Source: Diadema setosum (taxonomy: Eukaryota > Echinodermata > Echinoidea > Diadematoida > Diadematidae). From it: a DNA stretch of 64,000 nucleotides. Numbering within the stretch: position 1 is the first letter of the stretch; each line of letters opens with the position of its first letter. Shown one piece after another: positions 14,101 through 29,100 of this stretch. The stretch is taken from the NCBI GenBank assembly GCA_033980235.1, contig CM067072.1:17177047-17241046 (forward strand), in the 5' to 3' direction. The notes beneath the pieces are model-generated. The model did no database searches, was not told the DNA's origin, and saw only the letters and a program-made list of their open reading frames with translations. The position numbers and the translations under genes are program-made.

Positions 14101-17100
14101 GATCCCGCGGCATCTCATTGTGTTGTGAACAGTAACCCATGACTGATTTGGGTTCAAGCAGTGTAGTTCCAATGCCTGCTTAGCCAGACGCAATGTTGCC
14201 TCATGGATCCTTTCGAATAAAGGTGATAAGCTGCGACAGTGTCAAACCCTACGACATTATGGTTACCAGTGTGCATGGTGTGTGTGATGAGATAAGGGCG
14301 TCGGTTAACACGTCTTCACCTTCTACTATCTTATACGCACATCCTCATGTGATCATACGAGTATGTTCATCTTTGAAAAAAAAAGTGAAACAAATTAATA
14401 TCTATCTTCCCTTTTTTTTTCTCTCTCTCTCTTTCATCTTTGAATATGTCTTTGAGTAAAAACTAACGTGCATAAACAGTTCTTTTTTAATGAGGAACAT
14501 GAAGGGAGTAACTCCATATTTGTTATGTTCCCCTTGCAGCGTAGTTCTAACAAAACATGTACCTTTTGGGGTTACAATTTGCATATCAACGCAAGGGTGT
14601 ACAGTATATTGATGCGTTTCTATTATTATAATGTTAAATGCGATTTTAGAATACGCTATTGATTGTATGTAGAAGCCTGATGATTTGCCTGAGATAATGT
14701 TGACAACGATAACGCGGACCTGTGAATTTGTATATGTCCTTTATTGTCTGTTAATGATAAGCTGACAGGAAAAGAAAATGTCGTGAAATGTCAAGGGTGA
14801 TGTGAAAGTATTATAGCAGTCACCGTCTCCTGTTAGTGTTTATATTGCAATGACATATTTCCGGACATGTCGTGGTTTCTGATTGGGATCTCTAGCACAT
14901 CTTTGCATACCCTCTTTTCTTGTTGATTGAACACCCTATCGTGTGATGTGTTATCTGAAATAACAAGCTACATCACTCAACGTTCAAGGTGTAGTTGGAA
15001 TATGACGGGATAATGCAGTGTTACAGTTAAAGTCTTTTGTTTCTTGCTGGACGAAAGGACTAGAGAATTTGCAGTCTAGGAATATGGTGAACAACATTTA
15101 CCAGTTTGTGAGGTATTTTATGGTTTGTATATAAGCAAGCGAGAGGTAATGAAGACCAAGTCTAATCGTTACTGCGGCGAAAACCCTGCAATTACAAAAA
15201 TGACATTCATGAGAAAGATTTTACGTATCAAATCGTGTATGCGAGTCTGCCATGGTCTTGTTTCCGACCGATCACAGACTTTAATGCACCAGGGCCCCCG
15301 GATATTGATAAATGTCTGTCATAATGTATCCAGTTATACATCACACAACGCATCATTTTATCACATCTGAACTGTCATATCATATCCAGACCATAAAAGG
15401 CCACGGTCACGTCACAATGCCGCCGTCCGATGACAATGAATCCTTTTTACAAAGCTTGATTTTATGAAGTGTCTCCCTCTTTCGTCTGCTCTGTTCTCCT
15501 GCGCAGATCTCGTACGCGCCACTCGTGAAATCGAATCACCATGGCAACCGGTCGACCAAGAGGCCTCTGATGGAGCTTCGGAAGTCCACGTCTTCTCACG
15601 CATTGATATCCGAACTAGAACCAGCCACTGAGTACATCTTTAGGATCTCAGCTAACAATCGTGTCGGAGACGGCATTGTGATTGTCCTCACTGAGTTCAC
15701 CAAAGTACCGAGTGAGTACCTCTCTGCTGCTTCCCACATTCCTTCATTCTTAATCTATTAGCTGACCAAATATTTCATTATATCCGTCACTATCAAAGAA
15801 ACAATATGTTTTGCAATCTCGTCAAAGGAGGAAAAGCACGCAGTAACTTCTTTAATACTGCTCAAACGACAGGAAAAAAACCCGAATGTGATGACTATCG
15901 TTTGTATCGTTTAGTGGTTTTATTTATTTTTTTCTGATGAAAATAAAAAGATTGATATATTGCTACGCTTGGTTTACGGAAGATAAAAGTATAGATCGGC
16001 ATTTGTAGCTTATAGTGGCATACTGCATTTTATTCGCCTTCCCACTAATGTTCTTCTTTTCACCTTTAAATGATTTTTTTTTTTTCATAAAGAAATTTTA
16101 TTCACATGGCATTCAGGTACAACAGTTAATGATACATAAAGACAAATAATACAATTTTGTCAGGCAGCTACGAACAGTTGAAATTTATAGTATGAATACG
16201 ATTCCAATTGATATTGGATACAAAATCCTTATTTTTTAAAGACATATATTCAAGTACTTTCTTCGCTTGCTTTTAAAATTGACTAATGTTCTTGCATGAA
16301 AGAGTTCGTGTAATTGTTAGCCTGATTTCATTACAGAAAAAAAAATTCAAGCATTTTCTGGTCCAACAAAAAGGGTGAGATATATACATTCAAATGTCTA
16401 AAATAGTAGGCGTAATTGGCCTTCATGTTATAACTTGTCGGAACGCAGTAGCTCATTAGACAATGCGGACAATAACTGAATGACAAATAGCTTCGTGTTC
16501 CGCAAAGACAGAAAACAAACAATAAAGCTTAGTCAGCGTGTCTCATAAAAGCACTTTATGTTGCTGTTTTTTGTGGCTATCCAATTGTAATAAGAAAAAA
16601 AAATGACACAATGGATCATTGTCGACACACAAAATTGCTTAAACGCGGGAAAGTTACGAGGACTTAGTTAAGTGAAAATAAGTATTCTCATGAATGTTTT
16701 GGAATCATCTATGGTGAGAAGGTTCCTGTAGCACTGTGCAGTTTGCCAAAGTTGTTTTGGCAGTGATTCCGTCTGGCCTGCCATAAGACAATACAAGTAA
16801 GCCAAGGTTATACCGACAGCCTCTCATCATGTGCAGACGGCTGTTCAGCCATTCTTAACAGATCAGACCCACCATGAGTCCAAATCATTTCGTGTGTACA
16901 CAGATGTTGTACACATATTAGATCCAATAACATATCATATTGAAGGGGGTCTATCAACCAGAAAAAAAAAATATATTGATTGATTTATGATAAAGACCGT
17001 AAACCCCTGTTAGATCTCTACGCTCAACCAAAATAATGTGACTTTCTTCTCATTCCAAACTTCGCAACAACTTTGGGGACACGAGCCTTTGCCCACGCCG

Positions 17101-20100
17101 GCCCCACCTTATGGAATAACTTACTTTCAGTCCTAAAAGTTTACCCTGCATCGAATACCTTTCAAAAAGGGCTAAAAACAAAATTGCTTAATGTCTCCCT
17201 TAAATTGCACATGTCTCTGTTTTGTGTTTTTTTCTTTGCATCTTATAACCTCTTCTCTTATTCTACTCTATTAGCGTCTAGAGCACCCCACAGAGTGGGC
17301 TTGACGCATTATAAAAATTCTCTATTGTTATTATTGTAAACTTGATTATGAATGCGTCATAAATGCTCTCAAAGCATCTTTGCATTGTTTAGCTCTAAAC
17401 ATCAGATCGACAAAGGCTCTTTTTCTTACGTTTTAATGTCTCATGAACATGTTGATGAGGGTAAGATGTACAATTATGTCACGCTTGATACGTCCCTAAT
17501 TGATTTGTTGCTGCGTAGCGCTTACCATGAGACCTCGACATGGTAAGGCCTCACGTTATTGTGAACCATCACATTATGCTTTCAGAGTTACCATGGCAAC
17601 CAAACGTCTGCACTGAGAGGTTACATACGTTGGTAGATAGTTGAATCAATCAATCAATTATCGTAACCGTCTTCGAATTCCTCCTCCCCTATGTCTGTCG
17701 ATTGTCTTGCGTTGACGTTGCGCTGGATCTGTGGATTAGGATATGTCTTATCTATCTGGCCTTCCGTCCTGCCTGCCTCGAGAAAGGCAGAGAGGTAAAC
17801 TTGAAGGGTGTAATCTGTATTTCCTCTCGTTTCCCTCTCTTCCTCAGTCCCAGTCGTTCCCAAGTCTCCTGGCGTCTCATCAAGGGTGACAGAAAACAAC
17901 ATGGTGACGATTCAGCTCGAGCCCATGAAGGAGGGCTTTGTCAGGTACGTCGACACTGTCTTAATCCCGCCGCCTCCTTCTGATTGATGAATTAACCTCC
18001 ATGCACGTATTACACAACCCTTTAACCCATTCTCTCCGAGATCTCGGGTGTTCCCGTCTTGTATTCGATGCATGACGCTTTGATTCCTTGAACAACGGGT
18101 TAAGAGATCCCTCCGTCTGTAGGGAATGTCGGGTGGCCGAATTATTTCTTGCATTGCGGTTTGATCCTTTATCACAAAACTGGCAACAAGCACAAATACA
18201 CACACACACACACACACACACACACCAATGTTCAGCAGAAGGCACCTTAAAACTATTAATTTTGAAATGTTCATATATGCGGGGAATGTTAAATGCATTC
18301 ATGCCTTGATACCTCTTGTATACAAGGTACTGTACATGGTCGACATTAGTTCCAAAATTATTTTAAATACAATTCATAAACAAAAAGCATGAATCAGAAT
18401 AAGTGCCAAATGTCTACTTCAAGAGAACATTCGAAGAAGAGTTTAGTTATACTTCACGAGCACACTTCGTCAGGCTTGGAATCAGCTATTCGCTATACGC
18501 CATGGGACCTCAAAAGGAGATATGCAAAAACAGCCCATTTTTAACCAGGATGTAGAACACGTCTTACTGAACATCATGTCCTCCAGTCAACTCGTGCGGA
18601 CGTGTTTTAGAAAGTGACTTTGGATAAATCTGAAATAGTCATGAAGGAAAGATAGAACTAAAGCAGCCCTCCCGAGTCAACGTCGGTCACGTGTATTATT
18701 TCCGTGAATAACTGTCTGGAAGTCAAAAAGAAGTGAAAATAAATTTATGAATAATTATCTTCAGGGAATTTGTTTCCTGACAGAACTTCCGCTTCCATGG
18801 GAAGCTCATTGGTGAAAGAATGGTGAAACAATTTCCTCTAGTCAGTGTTAACACATGCTACAGATATCTACAGATGAAATGGTTGGAAAATCTGGCTCCA
18901 GTCTTAATGGATTATACAGAAAGAATCGACTTTAACAGGTCTATCTTTCTCAGTACAAATTAAGTTTAAACTCTGCATTAGAAAGGTACACATAAAGTAT
19001 AAGTGAAAAGTACAAATATAATGTAACAAAAAAGACGAATGGATTTAATGCCTAAAATGATAAAAGGTGTGGAAGGACACTTACCTTGTTTTGGTGAGTT
19101 TAAAAGTGATTAAGGAGAGATGGGTAAAGCTTGAACTTCAAAAGGGACCACTGCAACACCGCTGCTTTTGCTACTACTACAATAAAAATATGTGAAAATA
19201 ATAATAAATATTTTTATCATTATTACTATTGTCATTTAGTGTAGTAATACTGATAGAAGTAGTGGCTATTCTTTGTCATGTTATTGTGATAATGTTAACA
19301 AAACAGCAATCTTAATTATTTCAAGTAACAGAAGACAGTGTATTCCATCAACAGACTCAGTCCATCTGCAGACTGCAGACTTTTACCTATATAGAGAGAG
19401 ATCTCGTTTCATATGGATTTAGCAGTTATTGTAACTTCAATAACGGTAGTTATCACTGCTTTGGCTTGAACTCCTTGCTTGCAACATGCGTAAAACGTTG
19501 TGCATGTTTTGGTGAACATCGTTTGAGAAGCCGAAGCATCCTATACCCAAGATACATAGACCTTTGACTCAAATTACATTCACAGCGCCTATCCGCATTC
19601 ATTTTCCCGCGTTTTCGTCTGACTTCGCAATCCCTAAGAAGCTCTTAATCAAAGTTGTTCAAGCTGTCTAGAATGGTGAGACGCTAGGATGAGTATCCCG
19701 CCGCCGTACTCCGCTACCTGACTCATTGTATCTTGTATTTGCTTGGCCTGGCGCTGTAACCCTCACCAGAAATTTCTTTAATATCATCTTCCTGTAAGAA
19801 GCATTGCAGGCCGTGACAGGGTATAGCGATGCACACTGGGTTCTGACAAATAATGCACAGGGGAGGTGTATTAGACGAAAACAAACTTAATTACAAACAT
19901 AACTGACTAGAAACTCATATGGCGCCTTTTACTTTTTTATATACTTTATTTTGTGTTCTATCATCTTTTTTTACGATGGCATGCAGGATAAAAACAATTA
20001 CACAGACTCGTATTTTAAAACCTCCTCGGAAATCGGTAGGTCATATAAATGGAGAATTATGTGTATAGTGATTAGCAGTAATGGCAGCAGGCAACGACAA

Positions 20101-23100
20101 CAACAACAACAACACAAGAACTGATATCAGGGGTGAAATTAGGAGCAGCAAGAGTAGTAATGGTCCTAGCACTAAAGCACGAGTAGGAATACAGAGTCTT
20201 ACGGAAATATCACCCAATGATATCATAGTGGTGACGAGATGTGTGTACGATTTCGTGATATGAGAAGTGAAGAGGAACGAATGAAAATATTTAAATCATC
20301 AATTGAAATTCTTTGCCTTCATGACCGAAGTTGACTGCCCCCACCCCATCCCACCCCACCCCACGAGTCAGGGGACACTTCTCCTTCGGTAATACACTCT
20401 GAATAAGTGATGGGCAATGCGTACGTGAGCAATGCATTACGTGGTAATTCGACAACCTACACCGAATTGTCGTATACTCGCTTATCCCGATGACGTAAGG
20501 CTATGCAAGGCATTTATCTCTCTTTTCAAATCTCTCTTCCCACTATCACCTCTGCCGAGCAATTGGCAGACCTTGTCACTGGTGTCTGACAGACAAAATT
20601 AACAGAAGTTCATGGAGATTATGAGTTATCTCCTGAACGAACCGCAGGATTGCAGTGTGTTCGGATGACGATATCTTGGACGTATCTGTCGAGGAAACAA
20701 TTAGTTGTTTGCGTCACTTTGATAAAGCCCTTCACGCTGAAAAAGGGGAGAAGTTTTTAATTAAAACCTGTGTAAATAGAAAGATACCCACAGCTTCGAC
20801 AACAGACTGCATGGCGTGCGTAAGATACAAAGACAGGTTGAAAAGTGCTGAAGTTATATCGTGTATAGATCTTCTTTGTGCTGTTGTAATCTCGACAAAG
20901 TGACACGTGAATGTTACAAGCCAATGAACATTGCCCTGAACATAAAAGTGATGACGTCACTGCACAACACCTCCAAAGATACTCCACGAACGATCGTGTG
21001 TTATTTGATCTGGTGCACTTTATAGTGTCTGTACACCGATTTGTGACGTGACGCAATAATGACGGCACCATTATGGTAATTGCTGAGGTACTTGTTTTGC
21101 GCATGTAGCAAATAATAGTGTGCCTCGAGTTCCGGAAATATTTACATTTTATTGTTTGAGGTTTTTTTTGGGGGGGGGGGGGTCGAGAGAGAAAGAAAAT
21201 ATTTTCTCGAAGCTCCTATCCCGCCAAATCACATTTTGGACGCATAACTTAAATATTTTTTTTTATTTTATTATTTTTTCTTTTACAAATGGTTACTGAC
21301 TAGAAGAATCAAACGAAGAGAGAAGTTGCATCTTTATTTCAAGAAGTAAAAGAAACAGCTCTGATCAGCGTATGTTTCAGGTAAAATTTCCATCAATCGC
21401 GCAATATATTTTTATAAACTATAAGAAATATACGATGAGCATTGAGTCATGTGTGATTGCAATGCAGAAGTATGCAGGTGAAATAGCATAAAAATTTGGC
21501 TGCCCTTTAAGGGAAAACCAACTTGCTTGTTCTCATTATTCTCAGCACGGCGCTAGACCTGACTAATTATCCAATTAACCGAGGTTAAACTTCGCCTTCC
21601 TCGGAAAACAACATTTCCTTCATGACAAAACGATGGTGAAACCTCAAGATTTGTCTCTTTTTCTCCGAGCATTGCCAATGTCAAACCTGTTTTGTCATTG
21701 TTTCACACATTATGAAATTATTCTGAAACCAGCCGGTGTGGAGCCCTAGAAATACTAAATTATTGAACAGGGATTCACTGAAAGTAAGAGTGAGATACAT
21801 TCTGTTTGGCATTGAAAGGAGACTACGTGGATAAGAAAGAAATGGCATTCGATGATTAGCCAGTCGAGTTGTTTTCGTTTCGCTGCTGCTATTTTCGACA
21901 ATTCGCACGTCTTGCCAGTAATTGTAATGCTTCCTGAGTGAACGTCTAAGGATGTTTTTGTGGCAGGAATCTAATTCGGTCTTGAAACATATCCATTCTC
22001 TTAAGATGTATAAAAAAAGAGCTGGATAAGGACACTTCAAACGATTTCTGTCCTGAGATATGCTTGTCTAGTCCATGATACCCTTCGACTGAAAAAAAAA
22101 AAAAAAAAAGCACACTAGAGTGGGCTTTAGTACAGTCCAATTTCCTTTCAGGTATCAAACACGTAATCACACCCTACATACACACACACGCACACACACG
22201 CAACCCCCCCCCCCCACACACACACACACACACGTTCTCGCAACCTGCTGCATATTTGTGTGTGTGTTTGTGTGTGTTTGTGTGTTGCATGTGTACAGAT
22301 AGGGGTGGGGGAGGAAACAGGAAGGGAGGGAACTGGTGGGGGTGATCATAGGGACTCAGTAAGGGATATGAGTTAGTAGGTGGGCGGGTATTGGTTGATA
22401 AATAATATGGTTCCATTATTACTGTATAATTTTGCTGCATAATTCACTTGGATGATTATTAAGATTAATGCCAGAAGAATTGAATTATCACTGTTAAATT
22501 TAAGCAATTTTTTGAGAGCATAGGGGAAGTGACTCTAGGTAATTTGATAATTGTTCATGAAAATGTAATTTTTGTTATGTCATTATGTACAGCAATAGCA
22601 AATTTGCTATTATGATCACAAATGTATATTTTCGTCATTTCAATTGTAGCAAATGAAAATTGTTATTTTTTTCTATTACTTTGAATGGAACAGAATAAAC
22701 ATCGTTGAAAAACAAAAAAATATTTCACTATACGAAAGAAGAAAAATAATCTTCAGAACGAAATGTGCCAGTAATATTACTCCAACGCCTTCGTGTGACA
22801 ATTTTGCTTCTGTGTTGTTGTTTTTTTCTTAGTCGATTCTTTTTCTCTTTCTATCTGTCATACATCTAAGTTACTTGTGATTCCCCCTTCCATTGTTTAT
22901 GTATTTTTTCATCATCTCTCGTATCAGTAGATATTTCGCACGAGTACGCACACACTCATTCTTTCTGCATTTACTGTTTCTTTTGAGGGGTGACACGACG
23001 TTTGCTCCTGCGACAAATGCTCTTATTTTCTTCAAGGACTTAGGGTTAGGGTTAGAATTGCGAAAGAGTTTTAGGTTTAGCTTGATGTGAGGATTAGCAT

Positions 23101-26100
23101 TAGGGTTAGGGTTGTTTTAGTGGGTAGAATTTATGTTTGGCTTAGCGTGCAGATGTTTTATGGGGGCAATTGTCGGTGGAGCAAATTTGATGTCATGGAA
23201 CCGTTCTGAAGTGCAGACGAAAAAGCACCGTGTTCTCTATACCTTCATACATTTTCTCACGCACATGCAATCACCGAGTACCGTTAACATGATAGTGACA
23301 AGCCCAAGCATAGTCAGCTTTTTATTGGTAAACTCTCATGATTAAAGTGCTGGAGTGTAGGAATAGTTCGGCTTGGTTCACATTGCTTACAACCCACTAG
23401 ATTTCGAACACCGAATATATCACTTTCATGCGGGTCCGCTAAGCCTTACGTGCCTTCGGTAAGAGTATAGTGTTGGGAACACTCTTTACTCCTTTTGGGA
23501 ATGAAATTGAATGACAGAGTTTTGGATGTTTCATATATGCTGTTCTTCAAAGAAGAGGACACTGTGTATAGTTAACACCAAGGCTAATAGTAATGACCCG
23601 TTTAAGAAGAAGACGAAAGTGTCTTGGGCATTGTTTATATGGGTCATCCCAAATTGAAAGGTAATTTGCAAATATTTTATCAAATGAAATGAATCTCGTT
23701 GAGTTGATTGTATTTGAATAGCAGAAATAGTATGGCGGAAATACTTCAGACTATCATTTCAATGGTGTGAGGCAAGTTCGCTGAATTTATTTAACTCGGA
23801 TCCCCCCCCCCCCCCCCCAGGTTACAAGAACAGCATATCAATTCAACTATTGTGAGTAAGGATTTGTTTCAAATATCGCGGCTGTAAACGTAAGTTATTG
23901 TGCATTTTTCATTATGAGAAAAGTGTGGCACATGGATATAAGGAAAAAGTACAGTTTTCAGAAAGAGGAAATCAACCGTTTCCCGATGGTTACATAAGGG
24001 ACTTATTGCCATCAAGATGGCCCTAGATACACGAGCATGAAAAAAACAAACAAATACACAAACAAAAGTAGAGCCATGCGTTTTCATTACGTAGAAGGAG
24101 GTAGCAGGTTTTGGCACTCGGCGGACGTGTTCTATGTGACTTTATAACGACCGTGGTACACGGGAAGTCACTCCGACGCAGATCTTAAAATAGACCCAGC
24201 TTTGGAGAACAACCTCAGCATTCTACTAGCATTACACTCCCCCATCAACAACACATAGACGAGACGAATTTCTGGGGTGGGGTAGCATGTTTCAAATGTC
24301 ACGATAATGAACTCATTTTGGAAATCTAAATTCGCATCACTACTGTCTTGCCTATGTCATTCGTAACAGCCTTCACATGTTTTGAATAGCAGAAATAGAC
24401 TTGCTATTAGCGCAAGAAAAGTGTTGTTCAAATATAGCCAAACTCGCCATTCACCATCAAGAATTTTTTTGGAGGCAAGGAAAAATAGAACGGTGTCAAA
24501 AATGTTGCTAGTTCCCATCGCTATAGACAACGATTGGTAAACAACAAAGAAAAGAAGAGATGTAAACTAAAGTGATCGGCGAGTTTGTTCGGTCACGAGC
24601 GTCTGAGTCAAACACATGAAGGTCTTGAGCTCGAGTTTCCTTAAAGCCTCTGTTTACCATTGGGAGCAGTGATTAAAATGTTAGAGTTATCACATTCGAT
24701 GCATATCCCATGTAGGTCAGTTGTATCAGAAAACACCCTACCATACAAAAATTTCGCAATGAAGACACAAAAATAGGGATATATCACTAATTTTGTCAAT
24801 AAACCATAACTCCAGACGATTTGTTCTAGAAACGGTTTTAATAAAACTATTTTTCACATTTTGTATATTTAATAATACACTGTACTTAAAATCAATTAAA
24901 TAGTACTAATTCTAGCGTTTTTACATCAGCTGTTTCTATCCGTACCTCACATTGTAGAATCATTTTTAAGCACTACAGCGTGTGTTTTTTTTTTTCATCT
25001 GCTAATGGTAAAAGTTGCAACAAGCTAAATGCTCTCTGAAACCATGCTTTCCACTTTGTAGAGAGTAGCTTTTTTCCATTTGATGGTACTTGAAATGAGG
25101 GTCTGAAGTGTAGTAGAACAACTTGTCACAAGGAGCTAGAGTAGAAACCTTGTAGAGTGGTAAGCAAAGCACTCATACTCACTCACACGCAGACTCATTC
25201 ACATACAGAGACAAAGACAGAGAGAGGAAGGGGGAGAAAGGGGAGCAGAAAAATGATGATACTAACCACTCTCAACATCTAAGGTGGAAAGGGTTAAAAT
25301 TACCTGAATAGAAGGAGAAATATTTTTTTAGTTATCATTTCATGATGTTTCTGTATACTTATCTAGCCATGTCAATTTAAGGGCACCATGTATACTGAAA
25401 CGGTATAATTTTTATGGTGGAATCAAAGAATGTTGATTACTAATATTGCCATGCAGCGGTCATTGTTATGACCACTTCGCATAATTAGATCGAAACCAAA
25501 TTCTTCACTCCTGGCAGGAGTTTCAAAACTCAACTTCTGATCGCGCTGACTTTACAGGGCGAAGTCTCATGATTCGCTCGATATCTAATCCCACCTAATC
25601 CCATCGGTAGAGAGCTCTTGTTGATCCTCCTACTGTCCCCTTTATCTCCCGCTAAGTGGACCCATCCGGCTGAGCAATGGTCCCTCCTCGTTTGCCCATT
25701 GGTCAGATGTGTGTTCGTCACCATGGGTAACCGTCTCCCTTCGCGACCCCTCCCCGACATCAATTAGCAAATCATTCCCCCTACCAGATGGGATGATGTC
25801 GCACTCATAATATATCAGATTTAAGAGTTGCATCTCATAAGAATTTAAAAACGACAGCTACTATTCTCAAGAGCATTGCGATATAAGATTATAGAATCTC
25901 CTCGAATGGTACGAAATTTGACATTTTTACCGATATTGTATATGCTATGCAATATAGCTACACCTCCGAATGTAATGCCGTCCTTTGTTTCTTGGAATTG
26001 ATTAAGGTCTGGGTGTGTGTTTTGTGGTTTAGGTACTTATTAAGTAATTGGGGAAAAAATAATAGAATTTATTTGTATATAGTTCACACACATCGTGTTA

Positions 26101-29100
26101 TGCACTTGCTGTGCATAGTAGATGCTCTGTATATATTCCTCGCGTCTTCTACTAGTGAAGATGTTCAATCACTTCAATACTCTTCTAAGACATTACATCA
26201 TATTTTTATTTATAGGATCCACTTCTTGATGTGGATCCCATCAAGAAGTGGAGCTGATTGAGAATTCTTGAACAGAGATTTGCGGAACACCATGGTCTCC
26301 GGATACGTCACCCAGGGAGAGAGACGCACATAGACATAGGATACAGTGACTGGAATCTGGAAATATGATGTTATGAAGTATTCACCCTGTAGCGGTCCCC
26401 TTCATGAAAATTTTACGGATACAATTATTCTGCCACGTGATCGCGAACATAAGGGAATGCAGGGGGTATTTATTACACATGACTGACTCAGTGGTACTGT
26501 CAATCGTACACTCTTTCATCCAAACCACTCTATTTCAATCGCTTACGTACTGCTCAATCAGCCTACTTTTGCAGATGTTTCACGAGGCGATTACTGGGCG
26601 TGCATCAACGATTTATTAATTAGACTCGTCTCCCTTGGGACGATCTACTCATTACCATTGGTTTGTAATGCTTCATCAAAGCAAGTTTGTGTTGGAATAT
26701 TTTGTTGGGTGTTTATTTTTTTTTCCATTCCACAAGCGGGACATAACACAACCGAACTAACCCAACCAATTAACTCTGGAAATTTTAGTAATTGCCTAGA
26801 TGGTAACTGCATAATTATGTTCCCGTTCAACACAGCAAGCATCAACTTAAGTACTTTATATGTCTTGTTTCAGTGGCGGATCCAGGCAGGGGTGCACCGG
26901 GCGCGCCTCCCCCCCCCCCCCCCCCTTATTTTTTGTTAAAACAAAAGAAATGAAAAGAAAAATTGCGGGTGGGGTGCGTGCGCCCCCTTTAATTTGGTGT
27001 AGGCGCCCCCTCTTCAGGGAATTCCTGGATCGGCCCCTGTTGTTTTGAATTACAATGATTTTGGTTTTCACCTTCCTCGCTCAGAGCAAAGAAGTGGCGT
27101 TGGAAAAAAAAAAATGAAGTCAAACCAACCATGCGCCTAATGATTTTCATGTATGGCCTATAACAATACCTTGCATATAAGATTACAAATTCCAAGAGGA
27201 GTGTTATTGTAGTAAAGCAGCTGCAAATTATTGACATAGGCAACACCAGCGAAATTTGTAAAGGAGGAGTGACTGTTCAGGTCAAGGATTACTTAACCCT
27301 TTGAGTACCACGCTTATTTCCTGTTCATTGGTATGTGTGTGAAATGTGTGCACTTTTTGACTCGGAGTGGCACAAAAAGGGTTAATAGAAAGTATCATAT
27401 GAGGCCAAGACTGAAGAAAAAAAAATGGAGATAAAGAGAGAAAATAATTGCCACGTGCTCTGTCTTTCCACTTAATCACAGTGTAAGACCTAATCTAGAG
27501 CCAGACGAACTGTTGGCAGACCTCACGTGTGTGACTTGTGGTGACGCAGGTGAAAGGATATTACTCAACCTACTCAAGAAGTTTGTGACTTCTCATGTAA
27601 ACAGACCCATGGTACCCTGGCTGGCATCTTGAACAATCTTACATAGACTAGACAGTCAACGATAAACAGTTATACTTCAACGGAGACTGTTACCTGAAGA
27701 GCTCGCGAGCGTGTTCATGTCCACTGCTGTGTTTACATCGATTATTACTTCATATAAATGTCGATTTAACCATCTGCACGCCATATTTATTTTCTGTCCA
27801 TAATTGATGTGTGTGCGTGAAATTAGTACACATTTGAATTATTGGCACAGAAATGGTTAATGAACCAAAGACTGGTGTAGTATGTCGATATGTGCCGTCT
27901 TTCATTTGTTTCAAGTAATATTTTTCTTTGTGTGCGTTGCTTTGTTTACCCCTTTTCCACAATGTCTGCTAATTATTTGTTAATTTTGTTACTTTATGTG
28001 ATTGTGAAACATTAACACATACAGTTTGAAAAAAAATAAAACAAATGTTGTGGATGTACCAGATTCATAATTGCTAGTCGCACAATCGATCCTACGGTTG
28101 GGCATATACTCAGAATCATTGGAAATTGTTCATTGCCCCCTCTTTGTTTTTAAGTTATAGATAAACTATGAAGTCATCATGACAACGTAATGATTAGCAA
28201 GACATGCTGCTGAGGTGAGAAAAGACTCACAATAAGCAAAAGCTTTTTTTTCGCAAAGGGGGAATTTCCCCAAATTTTCTCGCAAGAAATTGAGAAAAGG
28301 GGTTTCATGCTTCAGAAAGAAAATGCTTGCATGGTCATTACTTCTATCTTACAGCAAAATACAATTTGTACACTAACAGAGGGAACAGACTAAAGGGATG
28401 GCACAGTATTGGTGGAGATGAGAATTGGGCTTTTAACTTTTTGCGAGATAACAAGAAAACACATGATATAGTACAAAACATACCATTATAAAAGGAATTC
28501 AAAGTTTATTTGATGAAAATCGGGTTTGGAATGACTGAAACATCCAAAAACAAAGCAAAACAAAGCGATCGTAGTGAATTGTGGGTCCCGCACTTTATTA
28601 GAATCGCTCTTTTTGGATATCTCAGCCATTTCGAAACCAAGTTTTATCAAATAAACGTTGAATTCCTCGTAGAATTACGTGCTCTTTCATATTTCATAAG
28701 AGGTTTCTCACTATCTCACCAAAAAATGTTAGAAACCTGAAATTAGATCTCAACCAAAACTATACAATCCCTTTAAGTATTACAATATAAGTTAATAATA
28801 TACTGTATAGGGGGAGGTTGGCTTCATCTGCCGCCTGAATTTTGAGCTAAAATTTGCTGTAAACATTATTGTTTCCCTCTATCCACGCAATATACTGTTA
28901 GAATCTAGGTCTTGAATTGGCAGAATATGTTTATATAGACATCGTTCACGTCATGTCTATTACCTCCATCTCCCCCCAGTGCCTACCGGGTCACTGTGCA
29001 ACGCATGAATGAGATCTCGAAGCGAGCAGCGGACTACCAGGAGTCGATGCCCCCTTTCTACCCCGGCCACTACCTGGACTCTTCATCTCACTGGATCGCT

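Larger units (their letters stand above)
5175..15506 (+). other. RPTP intron 1 (10.3 kb)
   Basis: Splits the FN3 domain in phase 0. Holds two E-boxes near 5534-5568, a fold-back element (6550-7526) with a TTAA-bounded element inside, a retroposon-like tail at about 9780-10160, ATT/ATC microsatellite at about 9111-9235, and G+C-richer islands at about 5500-5800, 9570-9780 and 10850-11060 without a convincing reading frame. The rest is unremarkable AT-rich sequence. Confidence 0.85.
15712..17847 (+). other. RPTP intron 2 (2.1 kb)
   Basis: Contains a retroposon 3' end in minus orientation (about 16070-16260), a non-LTR retrotransposon C-terminal fragment (about 17050-17340), and a perfect RFX-type X-box (17587-17600). 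A short AATC run lies at about 17643-17658. Confidence 0.85.
17945..28979 (+). other. RPTP intron 3 (11.0 kb)
   Basis: Largest intron. Holds a (CA)n tract (18198-18226), CA/TG low complexity (about 22178-22285), telomere-like TTAGGG units (23040-23114), a diverged minus copy of the TTAA element (24641-25018), a perfect hairpin (26218-26252), and several small inverted-repeat elements (18022-18103, 26871-27039, 27293-27385, 27766-27860, 28391-28776). No exon with matching phase was found. Confidence 0.85.
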
